Below, piece by piece: positions 34,074 through 42,857 of a stretch of 64,000 bases of DNA. The translations under genes were made by a program, and so were the position numbers. Each line of letters opens with the position of its first letter. Within the stretch, counting starts at the first letter, position 1. Source of the DNA: Kitasatospora sp. NBC_00315 (lineage in GTDB: Bacteria; Actinomycetota; Actinomycetes; Streptomycetales; Streptomycetaceae); assembly GCF_041435095.1 (NCBI RefSeq), contig NZ_CP108025.1, positions 5,456,001 to 5,520,000 on the forward strand, in the 5' to 3' direction. The notes beneath the pieces are model-generated. The model was not told where the DNA came from and searched no databases. It saw nothing but the letters and a program-made list of their open reading frames with translations.

Positions 34074-36296
34074 CTACTGCTGCTGCTGGGGCGGCGGGTA
34101 GCCGTAGCCGCCGCCCTGCGGCGGCTGCTGGGCCCACTCCTGGGGCAGCGGCTGCTGACCCTCGGGAGCGCCCGGTGCGGCCTGCTGCGGCGGGTAGCCG
34201 TAGCCCGGCGGGGGCGGCGGCGCCTGGCCGGGCTGCGGGGCCCACGGCGCGCCGGGGGCGGCCTGGCCGGGCTGCTGCGGCGGGTAGCCGCCCTGGCCCT
34301 GCTGGGGGTACTGCTGCTGCTGTTGCTGGCCCCACTCGTTCTGCTGGCCGTACGGCTGGCCCTGGTACGGGGCCCCGGGGGCCGGCTGCTGCCAGCCGCC
34401 CTGCTGTCCGGCGCCGTGCTGGGCCCGGATGATGTCCTCGCCGATCAGGGCGGCCAGCTCGAAGTAGGCCTCCCGCACCTTGGGACGCATCATGTCGAGG
34501 TTGACCTCGGCGCCGGCCGCCAGACTCTCGTCGAACGGGACGACCACCACCCCGCGGCAGCGGGTCTGGAAGTGCGCGACGATGTCCTCGATCTTGATCA
34601 TCTTGCTGGTCTCGCGCACCCCGGAGACCACCGTGATGGAGCGCTGCACCAGGTCCGCGTACCCGTGCGCGGAGAGCCAGTCCAGCGTGGTGGAGGCGCT
34701 GCTGGCGCCGTCCACGCTGGGGGTGGAGACGATGATCAGCTGGTCGGCGAGATCCAGCACGCCGCGCATCGCGCTGTACAGCAGGCCGGTGCCGGAGTCG
34801 GTCAGGATGATCGGGTACTGCCGGCCGAGCACGTCGATGACCTGGCGGTAGTCCGAGTCGTTGAACGTGGTCGAGACGGCCGGGTCGACGTCGTTCGCCA
34901 GGATCTCCAGGCCCGAGTGCAGATCCTGTGAGGTGAACTGGCGGATGTCCATGTAGCTGCGCAGGTGCGGGATGGCCGTGACCAGGTCGCGGATGGTGGC
35001 CCCGGTCTGGCGCTTCACCCGGCGGCCGAGCGTGCCGGCGTCGGGGTTGGCGTCGATCGCGATCACCTTGTCCTGGCGTTCGCTGGCCAGGGTGGCCCCG
35101 AGCGAGGTGGTGGTCGTGGTCTTGCCGACACCGCCCTTGAGGCTGATCACCGCGATCCGGTAGCAGCTCATCACCGGCGTGCGGATGATCTCCAGCTTGC
35201 GGGCGCGGTCGGCGGCCGCCGCCTTGCCGCCGAACTGGAAGCGCGACTGCTGGCGCTGCTGCTTGGGCTGGCTGCGCAGCAGGCGGTCCGAGGACAGCTC
35301 GACCGCGGCGGTGTAGCCGAGCGGCGCGCCGTGCGCGGTCTGCTGCGGAGGACCGCCCTGCTGGAACGCGGCCGGCGCCTGCGGGACTCCGCCCTGCGGC
35401 GGCCAGCCCTGCTGACCCTGACTCTGGCCCTGGCCCTGGCCCTGGCCCTGACCCTGACCCTGGCCCTGCGGGGCCGGCGGCTGGTAGGCGGCCGGCTGCG
35501 GCCAGCCGCCCTGCCGCGGGTCCACCGGCGGGCCCGGTACGGGGGCCTGCTGCTGGGCCTGCTGCGCCTGTTGCTGCGCCTGCTGTTGTGCCTGCTGCTG
35601 GGCCCAGGCGGCCTGCTGCTGGTCCGGGCCCGGATATTGCGGCGGTGCGGCCTGCTGCTGTGCGTGCTGGGGGACCTGCGGCGGGTACTGCTGCTGCGGG
35701 GGGTAGGGCTGCTGGGCCTGCGGCGGATACGGCAGCGGCGCCTGCTGATCGGGGTGCTGCGGCTGCGGCGGACCGGGCTGCTGGTACTGCTGCGGCTCGG
35801 GGGCGCCGGCCCACGGGGGCGGCTGCTCCTGAGTGGGCGCGGGGGCGGGCGCGGGCGCGACCGGCGGGGTTGCCTCGGCGGCGTGCGGCGGTGCGGGTGT
35901 CAGTGGTGCGGGTGCGGGTGCGGGCGCGACCGGCGCGGGTGCGGGCGGGGCCGCCGCGAGCGGCGGCTGCTCGGCGGCGTGCGGCGGTGCGGGTGCCAGT
36001 GGTGCGGGCGCGACCGGCGCGGGGCCGACGGGTGCGGGGCCGACCGGCGCGGGAGCCACGGCGGGGGAGGCCGCCTGCTGCGCGGGCAGGGGGGCGGCGT
36101 ACTGCTCCTGGACGGGTGCCGGTGCCGGTGCGGGCGTCGGTGCGGGCGTCGGTGCGGGGCCCGGCCCGGCCTCGGGCGCGGCCGAATCGGCCTGGGTGTA
36201 CCAGGACGGGGGAGTGTAGTCGGGTGCGTCGGACCAATCGTCGTCGTCCTCCGCCGCGTTGTCGCCGACGTAGACGCCGTCCCGATCGCTGCTCAC
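34074..36296 (-). CDS. MinD/ParA-like ATPase of the ESX locus with Pro/Gln-rich arms
   Basis: 740 aa from the GTG at 36296, which gives MSSDRDGVYVGDNAAEDDDDW; GAGGGAG lies just upstream. Residues to about 335 are Pro/Ala then Gln/Pro-rich. The MinD/ParA domain begins ISLKGGVGKTTTTTSLGATL (deviant Walker A, about residues 385-393), followed by VIAIDANPDAGTLGRR (signature aspartate) and LTDSGTGLLYSAMRGVLDLAD. A second Gln/Pro/Gly-rich tail fills the last 120 residues. This matches the EspI-like ATPases encoded in actinobacterial ESX clusters, thought to regulate or energise type VII secretion. A longer reading frame to 36437 is open but unlikely. Confidence 0.8.
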   Translation of the reverse strand: MSSDRDGVYVGDNAAEDDDDWSDAPDYTPPSWYTQADSAAPEAGPGPAPTPAPTPAPAPAPVQEQYAAPLPAQQAASPAVAPAPVGPAPVGPAPVAPAPLAPAPPHAAEQPPLAAAPPAPAPVAPAPAPAPLTPAPPHAAEATPPVAPAPAPAPTQEQPPPWAGAPEPQQYQQPGPPQPQHPDQQAPLPYPPQAQQPYPPQQQYPPQVPQHAQQQAAPPQYPGPDQQQAAWAQQQAQQQAQQQAQQAQQQAPVPGPPVDPRQGGWPQPAAYQPPAPQGQGQGQGQGQGQGQSQGQQGWPPQGGVPQAPAAFQQGGPPQQTAHGAPLGYTAAVELSSDRLLRSQPKQQRQQSRFQFGGKAAAADRARKLEIIRTPVMSCYRIAVISLKGGVGKTTTTTSLGATLASERQDKVIAIDANPDAGTLGRRVKRQTGATIRDLVTAIPHLRSYMDIRQFTSQDLHSGLEILANDVDPAVSTTFNDSDYRQVIDVLGRQYPIILTDSGTGLLYSAMRGVLDLADQLIIVSTPSVDGASSASTTLDWLSAHGYADLVQRSITVVSGVRETSKMIKIEDIVAHFQTRCRGVVVVPFDESLAAGAEVNLDMMRPKVREAYFELAALIGEDIIRAQHGAGQQGGWQQPAPGAPYQGQPYGQQNEWGQQQQQQYPQQGQGGYPPQQPGQAAPGAPWAPQPGQAPPPPPGYGYPPQQAAPGAPEGQQPLPQEWAQQPPQGGGYGYPPPQQQQ
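35424..35465. repeat. Hexanucleotide microsatellite in the MinD-like gene
   Basis: Seven consecutive CTGGCC/CTGACC hexamers (plus-strand view) encode a (Gly-Gln) run on the minus strand. This is a likely slippage site in the low-complexity N-terminal arm. Confidence 0.85.
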
Positions 36297-36482
36297 TTGG
36301 ACTCCCTCGTGTTCGCCGCCGCGCGTCGCGGTGCCGTTGCGCATCAAGATTAGGACGTGATTCGCCGAGCGCCGAAGGCGGTGTCTCATCCTGCCCCGGG
36401 TCACCCCCTTCAGGGTGAACCCCGGGGCCCCCTTCATCAGGGTGCCCCGGGGTGGGCCCGGCGCGGTAGCGGCCGGGTGGAC

Positions 36483-37253
36483 TCAGTCCATCCGGCGCGG
36501 AGCGCCCAGCACCTGCGTCTCGGCCTGGCCCGCGAGGGTGCGGACGTACTGGCGCCGTACCCGGGTCGCCCACAGCGTGATGTCCTCGCCGAGGGAGGGA
36601 AGCGAGGCCACGTCCTGCTCGCCCAGCGAGAGCACCCGGCCGAGCAGCTCGGCCTCCTGGGGGGAGACCCGCTGCACGCCGACCAGGTCGGCGGCGTTCA
36701 GCAGTCGGGTGGCGTTCGGCCCGAGGTAGGGCAGCAGCGTCAGGGTGGTCTGCCACGGCGCGGCCGAGAGCCGGGTGCGGGGCGGGCGGGCGCCGAGGTC
36801 ACGGACGACCAGCACCGGCGACGCCACCGAGGCGCCCTGCGGTCCGAGCCGGCCGACCTGGTGGACGGTCACGCACGGCTGTCCGCCGCCGGCCGCCTGC
36901 GCCATCGGGGCCCAGAGCTGCGGACGGGCGGTCTCGACCGCGATCCGGGCGCCGGTCGCGGCGGCCCGCAGCGCGATGATCTGCGCCGTCCAGACGCCGC
37001 CGACCAGGACCAGGTCGTACGCGGTCGGCCGGAAGAGGCCGAGTACGGCCGGCTGCTGCTGCGGGTCGACGCCGATCACCACGCCGTCGTCGCCGACCGG
37101 GAAGGCCATCGCGCCGAGGTCCTCGGGGGTCAGCACGTGCTTCTCGCGCCGGGGTCCGCGCAGTCCGAAGCCCGGCAGGATCCGGGGCCGGGCGTTCGCC
37201 TGGTCGGCGCCCTGGGCCGGTGCCGGAGCGGTGGGATAGTTCTGATAGGCCAT
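36483..37253 (-). CDS. Unrecognised ESX-locus protein, coupled to eccE
   Basis: 256 aa, starting MAYQNYPTAPAPAQGADQ. The ATG shares its A with the eccE stop (TGATG at 37255-37251), so translation is coupled. The first 30 residues are Pro/Gln-rich; the rest is a mixed alpha/beta globular region (DDGVVIGVDPQQQPAVLGLF; YDLVLVGGVWTAQIIALRAA; SPVLVVRDLGARPP) with no membrane helix and no catalytic signature I recognise. Two VLVVGG-like strands with a following alanine-rich helix could be a nucleotide-binding-like fold, but no P-loop is visible. It lies between eccE and the MinD-like ATPase, so a type VII secretion role is inferred from position only. Confidence 0.7.
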   Translation of the reverse strand: MAYQNYPTAPAPAQGADQANARPRILPGFGLRGPRREKHVLTPEDLGAMAFPVGDDGVVIGVDPQQQPAVLGLFRPTAYDLVLVGGVWTAQIIALRAAATGARIAVETARPQLWAPMAQAAGGGQPCVTVHQVGRLGPQGASVASPVLVVRDLGARPPRTRLSAAPWQTTLTLLPYLGPNATRLLNAADLVGVQRVSPQEAELLGRVLSLGEQDVASLPSLGEDITLWATRVRRQYVRTLAGQAETQVLGAPRRMD

Positions 37254-38632
37254 CAGGAAGTCCCTCCGAGGGGCAGCGTGGCGAGCAGGCCGGGTGCCTG
37301 CTCCAGGTCGAGCCGGGTGAGGCCGAGACCGGCGCTCTGGGCCCGGGCCTCGACCAGCCGGCCCACCTGGGCGACCTCGCTCTCGCTGCGCCCGGTCACC
37401 CGGACGTGCCCGCTGATCGCCACCGAGTCGCCGGTGCCCGGGCCGGCCGTCAGGCTGAAGGTGCTGGCCAGCGCGGGGGTGCCGGTGACCAGGTTGACGA
37501 GGTCGGGCGCGGCGATCCGGCCGGGCGTCCCACCGGGCCGGCTGAGCTGCGGCCACTTGGAGATCCAGTAGGTGCTGTGCCAGCGGTCGTCGATCCGCCA
37601 GAACTTGGCGCTCTCCTGGGTGCGACGGGCGTTCCCGCCGCCGCCGCCGGTGCCCTGACGGCCCGCCACGGCGATCGGGTTGGCGCAGGTGGAGATGGCC
37701 AGGGCGGCGATCAGCTCGCGTTCGTCCAGGGCGGTCGCGGTGAAGCCGGCGCCGTTCAGTCGCCCGGCGAGCTGGTCGGTGACCCGCTGGAGGGCCTTGC
37801 GGGCGCCCTCCTCGCCGCCGCCGCGGGCGAGGACGGCGCTGGACGCCTTCTCCGGGTTGAGCTTGAGGGCGACCCAGGTGAGGCGCAGTCCCGGGGTGGC
37901 GGTGCCGTCCGGCAGCTGCTGGTACGCCCGGGCGGCCAGCGACTGGTCGGGCAGGTGCGGCGCCGGAGCGGGCTGGGTGTGCTGGACCAACTGGACCGAC
38001 TCCAGGGCGATGTCGTCCACCTGGAGGGCCGAGCAGATGACGTCCAGCGGCAGCGGGAGGGAGGTCCGGGCGGGGCGCAGCGGCTGGTCCTTCGCCTGCA
38101 CGAGCAGGACCGAACTCAGGAAGGTGCCGTCGCCGACCATGCCGGTCTCGCGGCGCACCGGGCGCCCGCCGAAGTCCGCCTCGGTGGCGTGCGTGCAGGT
38201 GCGCAGCGCGGGTTCGAGCTCCAGCGCGGGGGCCAGGCCCGGGTCGGTGCCGGGCACCGGCGCGTTGTCCTGCGCCTTCTTGCGGCGGGCCTTCAGGTCG
38301 GAACGTACCCGCAGGGCCTCGGGGATGGTGCGTCCTCGCATCGGCATCAGCGCGAGCACCACCAGCGCGGCGGCGGGCACCGCGAAGGCCCCGGCGGCGG
38401 CCTTGCTGATGGTCCAGCCGACCGCCACCAGCGCCACCGCGACCTCGACGAACACGAGTTGCTGCAGTCGGAGGCGGCTTCCGAGCAGTCCGGGCCTCGG
38501 GTGGAGCTTGACGGGGACGGGGGCGCCGGAGGCGGTCCGTGCGGCCGGCGCGGCGCCGCCGCGGCGGCCGCCGCGGCTCGCGGCCCTGCCCTGCGATGTG
38601 CTCCGTCGCCCTGGAGCGGTCTGGCTTGGCAT
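37253..38632 (-). CDS. eccE: Type VII secretion protein EccE
   Basis: 459 aa. About 45 basic, Gly/Ala-rich residues are followed by two adjacent membrane helices (LVFVEVAVALVAVGW and FAVPAAALVVLALM, about 60-95). A long cytoplasmic region contains VGDGTFLSSVLLVQAKDQPLR, SLAARAYQQLPDG and LTWVALKLNP, the pattern of EccE, the peripheral membrane component of the ESX complex. It is the first gene of a minus-strand operon (eccE, unknown, MinD-like ATPase) divergent from eccB. A G-rich tract directly abuts the ATG; the ribosome-binding site is poor. Confidence 0.85.
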   Translation of the reverse strand: MPSQTAPGRRSTSQGRAASRGGRRGGAAPAARTASGAPVPVKLHPRPGLLGSRLRLQQLVFVEVAVALVAVGWTISKAAAGAFAVPAAALVVLALMPMRGRTIPEALRVRSDLKARRKKAQDNAPVPGTDPGLAPALELEPALRTCTHATEADFGGRPVRRETGMVGDGTFLSSVLLVQAKDQPLRPARTSLPLPLDVICSALQVDDIALESVQLVQHTQPAPAPHLPDQSLAARAYQQLPDGTATPGLRLTWVALKLNPEKASSAVLARGGGEEGARKALQRVTDQLAGRLNGAGFTATALDERELIAALAISTCANPIAVAGRQGTGGGGGNARRTQESAKFWRIDDRWHSTYWISKWPQLSRPGGTPGRIAAPDLVNLVTGTPALASTFSLTAGPGTGDSVAISGHVRVTGRSESEVAQVGRLVEARAQSAGLGLTRLDLEQAPGLLATLPLGGTS

Positions 38633-38849
38633 CCCCCGAGTGGCCCTCTCTGCTCAGATATCGCGGCCCGGTTGGCCGGTTCGTGAACCGTACCCGTACC
38701 GTACTCACCGTCTGCTGCCGCATCGTAGAGGGTTCGCTGTGGTCCTCGCCCGGCGGGTGGCAGACTCGACTGCGGCCCGGGCCACGGGAACCGCGCCATG
38801 ACTGCAGGTCACACAGCAGATGTCGGTCATACAGGGGAGACGACGAGCA
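38633..38849. promoter_or_regulatory. Divergent promoter region of the ESX locus
   Basis: 217 bp between the divergent eccE and eccB starts. It contains repeated TACCGTAC/TACCCGTAC-type motifs (around 38689-38706), but no confident -10/-35 pair was identified. Both ESX operons must be transcribed from here. Confidence 0.45.
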
Positions 38850-40496
38850 ATGGCATCACGTCGGGACGAGCTGAACGCCTATACCTTCGCCCGCAAGCGC
38901 ACGGTGGGCGCGTTCCTGCTGCCCGGCGGGGGCGGCAGCGACGAGGACGCGCCGAGGCCGGTCAAGGCGGTGCTGCCGAGCATCGTCGTGGGGACGCTGG
39001 TGGTGGCGGGCTTCGGCCTGTGGGGCGCGTTCAAGCCCAGTGCGCCCGTGGGGTGGGACAACGGCAAGAACATCATCCAGGGGAAGACGTCCACCACCCG
39101 GTACGTGATCCTGCCCGACCAGGGCACCGGTACGCCGCGGCTGCACCAGGTGCTGAACATGGCGTCCGCCCGGCTGCTGCTGTCGGTCGACTCCAAGGTG
39201 GTGGTGGTCGCCGACCAGGTGCTGGACGCCTACCCCAACCACGGTCCCACGGTGGGGATCCAGTACGCGCCGGACAAGCTGCCGAGCAAGGACGTGGCCG
39301 GCCAGCCGATGCTGTGGTCGGTCTGCGACAGTCCCGGCTCCGACGCGAAGCAGGAGACGGTCAACCAGACGGTCTTCGTCGCGGGCGGCGCGGACGCCAA
39401 GAAGCTGGCGGACAAGGACGAGGTCCTGGACGTCGACCAGGCCGTGTTCGTGCAGCAGATCGACGACTCCCGGATCGGCGGGCAGGAGCCGGTCGGCACG
39501 CAGAGCAGGCTGCAGTACTTCCTGGTGGACGCCCTGGGCCGCTCGCACGCGATCGGCACTACGCAGACCTCCGACGAGGAGAAGAAGGCGCTGGTCACCG
39601 CGCTGTTCGGGGCGACAGCCAGCCCGCAGCGGGTGAAGCCGGAGTGGATCAAGACGCTCGACGCCGGTATGGCGATCACCTTCCCGCAGATCCCGAAGGT
39701 CAACCCCTCCGCGAAGTCGGCCAACTCCTCCGTGCAGCTGCAGAACCCCGCGGACCGGAAGATCGGCCGACTGGTCAAGTTCGGCGAGAAGAACTACGTC
39801 GTCGGCGCCGACCAGCTCTACCCGATCACCGAGCTGCAGAGCTCCCTGCTGAAGAACGACCCCGCCCTGCAGGGCCTCTACGACCAGGACAGCGACAAGC
39901 ACCCGAAGGTCGACGAACTGACCCCGGCCGACCAGGCCAAGTACGGCCAGGGGACGCTGAAGGAGAACAAGCTCGGCCTGTCGCCGGACTGGCCCGCCAA
40001 GTCGGGGCACCAGATGAACACCTGGGACGCCTCCAAGGACGCCAAGAAGGTCGTCTGCAGCACCTTCACGGGGATGGACGCGGACGGCAAGCCCAAGCGC
40101 AGCGTCTGGGTCGGGACGCAGACCCCGACGACGTACAGCAGCGGGTCGAGCTCGGCCCACGTGACGGCCGGGTACGGCCTCTTCTACCGGGCCGTGGACG
40201 CCGGATCGGGCGGCTCCGGGAGTGACTTCCTGATCACCGAGACCGGGTTGCGCTACGCGGTGCAGGCCAACAGCGACGCCGTCGGCGCCGCCAAGAGCAC
40301 CTCGCCGGCCCCGACGGCGTCCGCACAGGCCGACGGCCAGCAGACCCAGCAGGCGGCCCAGGACGAGGGCGGCACGCAGGCCCGGCTCGGCTACAAGGAC
40401 ATCCAGCCGCTCCCGGTCCCCAAGGAGTGGTCCGACCTGGTCCCCGACGGCCCCGGGCTGAACACGAAGACGGCGCTTCAGCAGCAGAATTCCTGA
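38850..40496 (+). CDS. eccB: Type VII secretion protein EccB
   Basis: 548 aa. It begins MASRRDELNAYTFARKRTVGAFLLP, the near-invariant EccB N terminus, followed by a single membrane helix (about 46-65, SIVVGTLVVAGFGLWGAF). A large extracytoplasmic domain follows, with ARLLLSVDSKVVVVADQVL, LWSVCDSPG and later VCSTFTGMD; the two cysteines match the conserved disulfide. It is a core component of the ESX membrane complex. AGGGGAGA (38833-38840) precedes the ATG at 38850. The C-terminal 80 residues include a Ser/Ala/Gln-rich stretch. Confidence 0.93.
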   Translation: MASRRDELNAYTFARKRTVGAFLLPGGGGSDEDAPRPVKAVLPSIVVGTLVVAGFGLWGAFKPSAPVGWDNGKNIIQGKTSTTRYVILPDQGTGTPRLHQVLNMASARLLLSVDSKVVVVADQVLDAYPNHGPTVGIQYAPDKLPSKDVAGQPMLWSVCDSPGSDAKQETVNQTVFVAGGADAKKLADKDEVLDVDQAVFVQQIDDSRIGGQEPVGTQSRLQYFLVDALGRSHAIGTTQTSDEEKKALVTALFGATASPQRVKPEWIKTLDAGMAITFPQIPKVNPSAKSANSSVQLQNPADRKIGRLVKFGEKNYVVGADQLYPITELQSSLLKNDPALQGLYDQDSDKHPKVDELTPADQAKYGQGTLKENKLGLSPDWPAKSGHQMNTWDASKDAKKVVCSTFTGMDADGKPKRSVWVGTQTPTTYSSGSSSAHVTAGYGLFYRAVDAGSGGSGSDFLITETGLRYAVQANSDAVGAAKSTSPAPTASAQADGQQTQQAAQDEGGTQARLGYKDIQPLPVPKEWSDLVPDGPGLNTKTALQQQNS

Positions 40497-40675
40497 TGTG
40501 CTGTCAGGCGACGCGCCTGGCACCAGTGTCATGGTCTGGTAACTACCCGGCTCCCGGTGTTGGGTGACTTGCGTACGCCTACTAAAGTGCTGGGGGACAC
40601 CACACCGTGGTGTCGACGGGTGGGCCGCGCCGGGCCATCCGGACACATTGTCTGTCTCATGGGGGACGGTAGATC

Positions 40676-40975
40676 ATGGCTGGTCAGTTCAGGACGACCG
40701 CTGAAGAGATGGATTCCTTCGCCAAGCACATGGGCGAGGTCAGCGAGCAGGTGCAGGGCGAGCTGAAGAAGCTCGACAGCCTCGTCTCGTCGATCGCCTC
40801 GGGCTGGCAGGGCCAGGCCGCGACGGCCTACCAGAACCTTCAGAACCGGTTCAACGAGGACGCCCGCGGTCTGAACGAGGCGCTGCGCGCCATTCAGCAC
40901 GCCATCGAGGCGACCACGAAGGCCTACTCCGAGCAGGACGCCGCTCAGCAGTCCTCCATGGGCCGGGTCGGCTAG
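40676..40975 (+). CDS. WXG100-family ESX substrate (EsxB-like)
   Basis: 99 aa. Helical hairpin protein with the WxG turn in ASGWQGQAATAYQNL and a C-terminal secretion-type motif YxxxD (YSEQD). It would be secreted as a dimer with the next gene's product. GGGGGAC and ATG spacing fit a ribosome-binding site. A TACTAAAGT sequence about 100 bases upstream (near 40578) could be the -10 region of an esx promoter. Confidence 0.9.
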   Translation: MAGQFRTTAEEMDSFAKHMGEVSEQVQGELKKLDSLVSSIASGWQGQAATAYQNLQNRFNEDARGLNEALRAIQHAIEATTKAYSEQDAAQQSSMGRVG

Positions 40976-41053
40976 TTCGGCCGCTGAGGCTACCGCGTCA
41001 CTCGCTCGCCGGTCCCAGCGGGGACCGCACCGATTCCTCGACAAGGAGACAGC

Positions 41054-41344
41054 ATGTCCGGGCACATTCTCGTCAATTTCTCCGTCATCCAGAACGCCGG
41101 CTCCGAGGTCCGCCAGACGGCCGCGCGCATCCAGGCCCAGCTCGACGAGCTGAAGTCCGGCGTCAAGAAGATCGCCGCCTCCTGGGAGGGTGCTGCGCAG
41201 GAGGGCTACCAGGCCTACCAGGCGCAGTGGGACAACAAGGCCGCCGACCTCCAGCAGGTGCTCGGCCAGATCGGCAGTTCGCTCGACCAGGCGGCCCAGG
41301 GCTACCAGGAGACCGAGAACAAGAACAAGCAGATCTGGTCCTGA
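41054..41344 (+). CDS. WXG100-family ESX substrate (EsxA-like)
   Basis: 96 aa. It has the WxG turn in AASWEGAAQEGYQAY, heptad-like helices on both sides and a C-terminal YQETE motif that matches YxxxD/E. It lies 78 bp after the first WXG100 gene, the usual tandem arrangement of ESX substrates, and is preceded by AAGGAG. A strong terminator follows, so the pair is a short, highly expressible unit. Confidence 0.9.
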   Translation: MSGHILVNFSVIQNAGSEVRQTAARIQAQLDELKSGVKKIAASWEGAAQEGYQAYQAQWDNKAADLQQVLGQIGSSLDQAAQGYQETENKNKQIWS

Positions 41345-41390
41345 TCAGCCGGCGCCCGCCCCGCGAGAGGCGAGCCCGACTTCGCTGTAC

Positions 41391-41421
41391 GGGGCGGGCG
41401 TCCGAAGCGGACGCCCGCCCC
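41391..41421 (+). terminator. Terminator after the WXG100 pair
   Basis: Perfect 14-bp GC stem (41391-41404 with 41408-41421) and a 3-base loop, about 50 bases after the second WXG100 gene. Confidence 0.75.
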
Positions 41422-41504
41422 TCGCGCGCACGGGAGCCGCGCCGTCCGGCCTGCCGGACCGCTCCCGGCTGTTCGACCACGGGTGACATACGAGGGGTGG
41501 CAGG

Positions 41505-42770
41505 GTGTCGGTGGGTAGGTACCGGAAGGCGGCCGCGTTGGCGGCCTCGCTCGTGGTGGCGGGCGGCATGGCCGCCGCGCCCGCGTACGCCGGGCCGGCC
41601 GGGCCGCGGTTGGCGGACACCCCGGTCGGCATCGCGGCCGCAGGTGACTGCCCGAGCCCGGCGAGCGACGTCAAGACCGTTCCCTGGGCCCTTCAGCGGG
41701 TCCTGCTGGACCAGGTCTGGCAGGACGGCAAGGTGACCGGGGCCGGGGTCCTGGTCGCCGTCATCGACACCGGTGTGGACAACACCAACCCCCAGCTCGC
41801 GGCGCCCGGCAAGGTGGTCAACGGCGGCTCCCTGCTGCGTGGCAAGGACAAGGTCCCCGTACCGGGCGACGGCACCACCGACACCGTCGGCCACGGCACC
41901 AAGGTGGCGGGGATCATCGCCGCCGCGCCCCGCGCGGAGTCCGGCTTCGTCGGGCTCGCCAAGGACGCCTCCATCCTGGCCATCCGCCAGAACGACAGCG
42001 AGGGCAACGGCGACGTCGACAGCCTGGTCCAGGCGATCAAGACCGCGATCACCATGGGCGCCAAGGTGATCAACATCTCCCAGGACGTCCGGGCCGACAA
42101 GGACGACGGCACCTTCGGCGGCTACCCCGAGCTGAAGGACGCCATCGAGCTGGCCGAGAAGTCCAAGGTCGTCGTGGTGGCGTCCTCCGGCAACGACGGC
42201 AAGGAGGGCCCCACCTACCCGGCGGCCTTCCTGAGCGTGCTCGCCGTCGGCGCCTCCAACCGCAACAACGAGCGGGCCGACTTCTCGCAGTACGGCGACT
42301 TCGTCGACATCGCGGCCCCCGGTGTCGACATGCTCTCCACCGTCCCCAAGGGCGGCCAGTGCCTGGACAACGGCACCAGCTTCTCCGCCCCCTACGTCGC
42401 CGGCGTGGCGGCCCTTCTGGTCGGCGAGCACCCCGACTGGACCCCCGCCCAGGTGCGGGCCCGGATCGAGCAGACCGCCCAGCGCACCACGCACGGCCCC
42501 AACCGGTTCGTCGGCTGGGGTGTGGTCGACCCGGTGAAGGCCGTCGCGCCGACCGGCGCGAGCCCGGTAGCGGCCACGGCCACCCCCGACGCGCCCGTGC
42601 AGCTGGCCGCCGCGGGCGTGCTGCCGCAGCCGCTCGGCCTGGCCGAGACCCAGAGCGACCGGGACCGCCGCACCGCCACCTACGTGGTGGCCGTCGCCGC
42701 CCTGCTGGTGGCGCTGCTCGGCGGCGGCGCCGTCGTGCTCCGCGACCACCGCAGGCGCGCCCGGATCTGA
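41505..42770 (+). CDS. mycP: Mycosin, ESX-associated subtilisin-like serine protease
   Basis: 421 aa. A signal peptide (about 1-30, ALAASLVVAGGMAAAPAYA) precedes the S8 protease domain with catalytic D88 (VAVIDTGVD), H130 (GHGTKVAGI), oxyanion N230 (SSGND) and S292 (NGTSFSAPYVAG). A C-terminal membrane helix (TYVVAVAALLVALLGGGAVVL) is followed by a basic tail, as in mycosins, which stay anchored with the protease outside and stabilise the ESX complex. The GTG at 41505 follows GAGGGG. Confidence 0.92.
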   Translation: MSVGRYRKAAALAASLVVAGGMAAAPAYAGPAGPRLADTPVGIAAAGDCPSPASDVKTVPWALQRVLLDQVWQDGKVTGAGVLVAVIDTGVDNTNPQLAAPGKVVNGGSLLRGKDKVPVPGDGTTDTVGHGTKVAGIIAAAPRAESGFVGLAKDASILAIRQNDSEGNGDVDSLVQAIKTAITMGAKVINISQDVRADKDDGTFGGYPELKDAIELAEKSKVVVVASSGNDGKEGPTYPAAFLSVLAVGASNRNNERADFSQYGDFVDIAAPGVDMLSTVPKGGQCLDNGTSFSAPYVAGVAALLVGEHPDWTPAQVRARIEQTAQRTTHGPNRFVGWGVVDPVKAVAPTGASPVAATATPDAPVQLAAAGVLPQPLGLAETQSDRDRRTATYVVAVAALLVALLGGGAVVLRDHRRRARI

Positions 42771-42857
42771 TTCGGGCCGGGCTGTAACGTCTCCGGGCCC
42801 CCGGCGCATCTATCCAGTGTCGGGGGAGCGCAGAGGGACAGCACTGGGGGAACACGG

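Noticed and set aside
35424..35465. Telomere-like or terminal repeat
   Set aside because: It is a (Gly-Gln) coding microsatellite inside the MinD-like gene, far from any chromosome end signal.
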